Part shown: positions 7,216 through 9,519 of the stretch, one piece after another
How the letters are laid out: each line of letters begins with the position of its first letter
How positions within the stretch are numbered: the first letter of the stretch is position 1
NCBI GenBank assembly: GCA_018660405.1
Contig: JABJKL010000208.1
Coordinates: 1 to 9,519, forward strand
Reading direction: 5' to 3'
From: Pseudomonadota bacterium
GTDB lineage: Bacteria; Pseudomonadota; Gammaproteobacteria; Arenicellales; Arenicellaceae
Length of the DNA: 9,519 bases
Notes under the pieces: generated by a model
Told to the model about the DNA's origin: nothing
The model's database searches: none
The model's input: the letters and a program-made list of their open reading frames with translations, nothing else
Made by a program: the position numbers and the translations under genes

Positions 7216-7992
7216 ATGAAAAAGTTTCCTATCTTTGCAGCAATTTTGGCTCTGAATTTTTTGAGTCCTTCTGCGGTGTTCGCACAGCATGGAATGCCAG
7301 GCGGAACACCGATAACGTTTTTTGTCACCAGCGAGCATATTGGCGACGGTGGCAACCTTGGTGGCTTGGCGGGTGCCGATGCACACTGCCAGGATCTTGC
7401 CGAGGCCGTGGGTGCCGGTGACCATACCTGGCGAGCTTATCTCAGCACACAGGTCCGCCCTGATCAGCCAGCGGTTAATGCACGTGACAGAATCGGTACG
7501 GGCCCCTGGTACAATTTTAATGGCGTAATGATCGCTCGCGATTTGGCGCACCTGCATGGCGATACTCTCGAACTTGCGCGGCTCGGCAACAACCTGACCA
7601 AATTGTCAGGATTAACCGAGAAGGGTGTGATCGTTCCGGGGCTTAACGATTTTCCACATTCTCGTGATGGTGATTGGGACTATGTGAAAACAACGCCATA
7701 TTCCAATCGTCATGAAGTGTTAACCGGGTCACAACCCGACGGGACGGCGTTTCCCCCAGAGCTGGATTACACCTGTGATAACTGGACGAGTAATGCTGAC
7801 CCTGCGCCAGGCGACGCGCCGATAGCACTCACAGGAATAGTCGGCAAACCGAATGCGCAGATCGGTTTTCCAGACCGGAATGGCGGGGGTAACGGCTCGT
7901 GGAATTCATCTCATGGTACGCGTGGTTGTAGCCAGCATGCGTTGGTGAGAACCCACGGGATTGGCATGTACTATTGTTTTGCCACAGATTGA
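7216..7992 (+). CDS. Secreted C-type-lectin-like / endostatin-fold protein, paralog 1
   Basis: This 258-residue exported protein has a Sec signal peptide (MKK, hydrophobic core, likely cut after VFA at residue 23). The mature part has four cysteines, C58, C187, C238 and C254. A nested pairing, C58-C254 outside and C187-C238 inside, is what C-type-lectin-like domains and endostatin use. Blocks are GDGGNLGGLAGADAHCQ (43-59), TWRAYLSTQ (71-79), NARDRIGTGPWY (88-99), HGDTL, LTEKG, LTGSQPDG, CDNWTSNA and SWNSSH...GCSQ, then YYCFATD at the end. From memory, proteobacterial proteins with these blocks are annotated as lectin or DUF1554-like; ligand and role are unknown. Compared with paralog 2 it carries extra loops of about 15 residues each near 141-165 and 195-215. 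The ATG has GAGG five bases upstream. It is the first gene of a tandem pair that probably forms one transcript, and it follows adhC. Confidence 0.85.
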   Translation: MKKFPIFAAILALNFLSPSAVFAQHGMPGGTPITFFVTSEHIGDGGNLGGLAGADAHCQDLAEAVGAGDHTWRAYLSTQVRPDQPAVNARDRIGTGPWYNFNGVMIARDLAHLHGDTLELARLGNNLTKLSGLTEKGVIVPGLNDFPHSRDGDWDYVKTTPYSNRHEVLTGSQPDGTAFPPELDYTCDNWTSNADPAPGDAPIALTGIVGKPNAQIGFPDRNGGGNGSWNSSHGTRGCSQHALVRTHGIGMYYCFATD

Positions 7993-8733
7993 AAAAATAT
8001 TCTGAGAATAATTATGAAAAAAATTTACCTGGTAGTATTTGGCGGCCTCGCTATCCTTAGTTTCGTTGCGTTCGGTCAGGATGCGTTGCCGGAGTCCGAA
8101 GATATCCCGTCAAGCCTGATGACATTTTTTGTCACCAGCGAACCGATTGGCGACGGTGGAAATCTGGGTGGTCTGGAAGGCGCAGACGCGCATTGCCAGG
8201 CGCTCGCTACGGCGGTTGGGCAGGGCCACAAAACCTGGCGCGCCTACCTCAGCACACAGGCCAGACCCGACCAAACTGCCATTAATGCGCGGGATCGCAT
8301 CGGCGACGGACCCTGGTACCACTCCAAAGCCAGATTGCTGGACTATTTGGATCGCCGACTGCGTAGACCACTGATTAAATCCCAGATTCATGGAGACACG
8401 CTGATCGACGCGCAGCGCGGCAGCAATATGAGCAAGCAGTTTGCGTTGACCGAGAAAGGTGAGTTGGTCAACGGAATTGCAGACCCCTTGCCACTGCAAC
8501 ATGACATGTTGACCGGTTCACAAACCGACGGGCGAGCTTTTACTGATGCCGCTGACCACACCTGCAACAACTGGACCAGCAATGCCGAAGGTTCCGCCCA
8601 GGTCGGTCATTCTGACCGCATCGGCCATGGCAACACGTCGTGGAACTCGTCGCACGCCACGCTTGGTTGCAGTCAGGACGATTTGGCGGCCGCAGGCGGT
8701 GCTGGCTTGTTCTACTGCTTTGCAGTGGACTAG
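7318..8733 (+). repeat. Tandem gene duplication (lectin-like pair)
   Basis: The two adjacent genes are diverged tandem copies. The longest exact DNA match I noticed is 17 bases, at 7318-7334 and 8125-8141, at the start of the mature domain. Similarity continues through the first 60-65 residues of the domain and resumes near the C-terminus. The signal peptides and central loops are unrelated or differ in length, which points to an old duplication rather than a recent one. Confidence 0.75.
8014..8733 (+). CDS. Secreted C-type-lectin-like / endostatin-fold protein, paralog 2
   Basis: This 239-residue paralog of the preceding gene starts 21 bp after it. A signal peptide (MKK, hydrophobic residues 4-20, likely cut near AFG-QD at 21/22) is followed by a short acidic linker and the same domain. 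The cysteines C61, C184, C219 and C235 correspond one-to-one with those of paralog 1, so the same two nested disulfides are expected. Shared blocks are GDGGNLGGLEGADAHCQ, TWRAYLSTQARPDQ, NARDRIGDGPWY, HGDTL, LTEKG, LTGSQTDG, CNNWTSNAEGSAQVGHSDR, SWNSSHATLGCSQ and FYCFAVD. It lacks the two extra loops of paralog 1 but has about nine extra residues rich in Arg and Leu (LDYLDRRLRRPL, 109-120) before HGDTL. GAGAA lies five bases upstream of the ATG. The pair arose by duplication; whether the proteins form a dimer or bind different ligands cannot be told. It converges on batD with a 9 bp gap and no visible terminator. Confidence 0.85.
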   Translation: MKKIYLVVFGGLAILSFVAFGQDALPESEDIPSSLMTFFVTSEPIGDGGNLGGLEGADAHCQALATAVGQGHKTWRAYLSTQARPDQTAINARDRIGDGPWYHSKARLLDYLDRRLRRPLIKSQIHGDTLIDAQRGSNMSKQFALTEKGELVNGIADPLPLQHDMLTGSQTDGRAFTDAADHTCNNWTSNAEGSAQVGHSDRIGHGNTSWNSSHATLGCSQDDLAAAGGAGLFYCFAVD

Positions 8734-8742
8734 GGGCTGTTC

Positions 8743-9519
8743 TCACACATTAGGGTAAAGCGCGGGCAGTGCTTGAGTATCTTGTTTCGACTGTGTGTCG
8801 GATGCGCTATTACGCAGGTTTTGCAGGCCTGTTTTAATGGCTTCTCGATCAATGGATTCCTCGTTACCCGAGTAAATACTTCGATCAAGCAATCGTAACG
8901 CTTGTTTAAATTCTTGCGAATTGCTTCGCGCAGCGAGCATGTCACTCGTGTGGCTAGGTTGGTCTGGATAGGCCGTACGGCTCCATTTTAGTATCAAATG
9001 CCGGACTTGTTTTGCGCCTGCAGCGTCAAGCGCTTTAAGCAATTTACTCCAGGCGTGTTTTTCACTTTGCGAGCTTGGGTGTTGCGCCGTTTTCTGAACA
9101 GTGGAATTGAAAGTGGGTCTGCGATAAAGAAACCAGGTTTGGATCAGGGTGATTGCTAATAAGGTGATCGCGGCGACTTGCCACATGAGACTATTTTGAG
9201 TATTGGAAAATGCATTATTCAAACCTGTGTTATTTGACGGTGTATTTATGGGCGCAACATTAGCTGTAGTGTTTGGAGCAATCGCGACTTCTGCAGCGGG
9301 TAATACTTCAACAATTTCTGCCGCCAATCGGGTTTCATCCCATTGCTGGGTTTGCGTATTCCACCAAATGACTAACTGGGCGGGCAAGCTAAGTGGACCT
9401 GCAGCAGAAGGTACGATGGCTTGAGACTCCTTTCGTCCACCGATAACCGAGCTATCCAATATTTGCGTGTCGAGTTGGGGTTGATCTTGATAGGCCTTGT
9501 AGCTTTGTTCAGCGCTGGC
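8743..9519 (-). CDS. batD: BatD family protein, C-terminal 258 residues (5' end outside the window)
   Basis: This is the C-terminal part of a BatD-type protein, encoded in Bat (Bacteroides aerotolerance) operons together with the MoxR ATPase and the VWA proteins BatA and BatB; the exact biochemical role is unsettled. The frame is open to the right edge. A TTG near 9459 could be mistaken for a start, but the reading continues without a stop and in family style through it. Seen in the visible part: YKAYQDQP near the edge; GGRKESQAIVPSAAG and PAQLVIWWNTQTQQWDE, matching the last periplasmic Ig-like domain of BatD (usual pattern R-x-E-x-x-AIIP-x-x-AG then WWdT); a low-complexity Asn/Thr/Pro linker; one membrane helix (about residues 111-132 of the fragment) followed by RR; and a helical cytoplasmic tail containing AWSKLLKALDAAG. 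Typical BatD is about 500-600 residues, so roughly half is missing. The stop is TGA at 8743-8745. Confidence 0.87.
   Translation of the reverse strand, partial: ASAEQSYKAYQDQPQLDTQILDSSVIGGRKESQAIVPSAAGPLSLPAQLVIWWNTQTQQWDETRLAAEIVEVLPAAEVAIAPNTTANVAPINTPSNNTGLNNAFSNTQNSLMWQVAAITLLAITLIQTWFLYRRPTFNSTVQKTAQHPSSQSEKHAWSKLLKALDAAGAKQVRHLILKWSRTAYPDQPSHTSDMLAARSNSQEFKQALRLLDRSIYSGNEESIDREAIKTGLQNLRNSASDTQSKQDTQALPALYPNV

Noticed and set aside
7141..7557. A 138-codon minus-strand frame opposite lectin-like paralog 1, and a 130-codon one at 8110-8502 opposite paralog 2
   Set aside because: The two share similarity only because the paralogs they oppose are similar; they have no signal, domain or good ribosome site.
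8320..8400. Possible frameshift in paralog 2 around the Arg-rich segment LDRRLRRPLIK
   Set aside because: The same frame resumes family blocks (HGDTL, LTEKG) on both sides, so it is an in-frame insertion, not a compensated frameshift that I can demonstrate.
9203..9424. A plus-strand 73-codon frame opposite batD
   Set aside because: It is antisense to a well-supported BatD region and its composition has no protein-like feature.
8743..9459. Treating the TTG at 9459 as the start of a complete 238-residue gene
   Set aside because: The frame is open to the window edge, and the upstream codons encode BatD-like sequence (YKAYQDQP), so it is the 3' part of a longer gene.

Overview
The window looks like chromosomal DNA from a Gram-negative proteobacterium, most likely an environmental (possibly marine) gammaproteobacterium. 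The reasons are a periplasmic adaptor plus RND pump pair, a glutathione-dependent formaldehyde dehydrogenase closest in my memory to E. coli FrmA, a BatD-type membrane protein, and Sec signal peptides on two secreted proteins. Base composition looks intermediate (roughly half G+C by eye). I see no tRNA, rRNA, CRISPR array, intact insertion sequence or integrase. Genes are tightly packed and no gene-free stretch exceeds about 160 bases.

Left part (1-1550): a divergent pair. On the minus strand is the first 74 codons of a ferredoxin reductase of the putidaredoxin/rhodocoxin reductase type, cut by the window edge. On the plus strand is a membrane-anchored serine hydrolase of the class C beta-lactamase/EstB fold. 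Middle part (1565-5809): a two-gene minus-strand operon, adaptor (membrane fusion protein) then RND inner-membrane permease. It has no outer-membrane channel or regulator beside it, so the pump probably uses a TolC-like protein encoded elsewhere. A 161-163 bp divergent control region follows, with a perfect palindrome, a TATAG-A-CTATA element and a stretch that may be an insertion-sequence remnant.

Right part (5974-8733, plus strand): S-(hydroxymethyl)glutathione dehydrogenase (adhC/frmA), then, instead of the usual S-formylglutathione hydrolase, two tandem paralogous secreted proteins of about 240-260 residues. Their cysteine layout and sequence blocks resemble the C-type-lectin-like/endostatin fold. 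They are separated by 21 bp and each has its own signal peptide and ribosome-binding site. On the minus strand, converging on them with a 9 bp gap, is the 3' part of batD, open to the right edge of the window.

The genes fall into separate functional units: redox/oxygenase electron transfer, hydrolase, drug efflux, formaldehyde detoxification, secreted lectin-like pair, and Bat envelope/stress system. The least explained element is the pair of endostatin-like secreted proteins. I see no defence system or other clear novel multi-gene system here.
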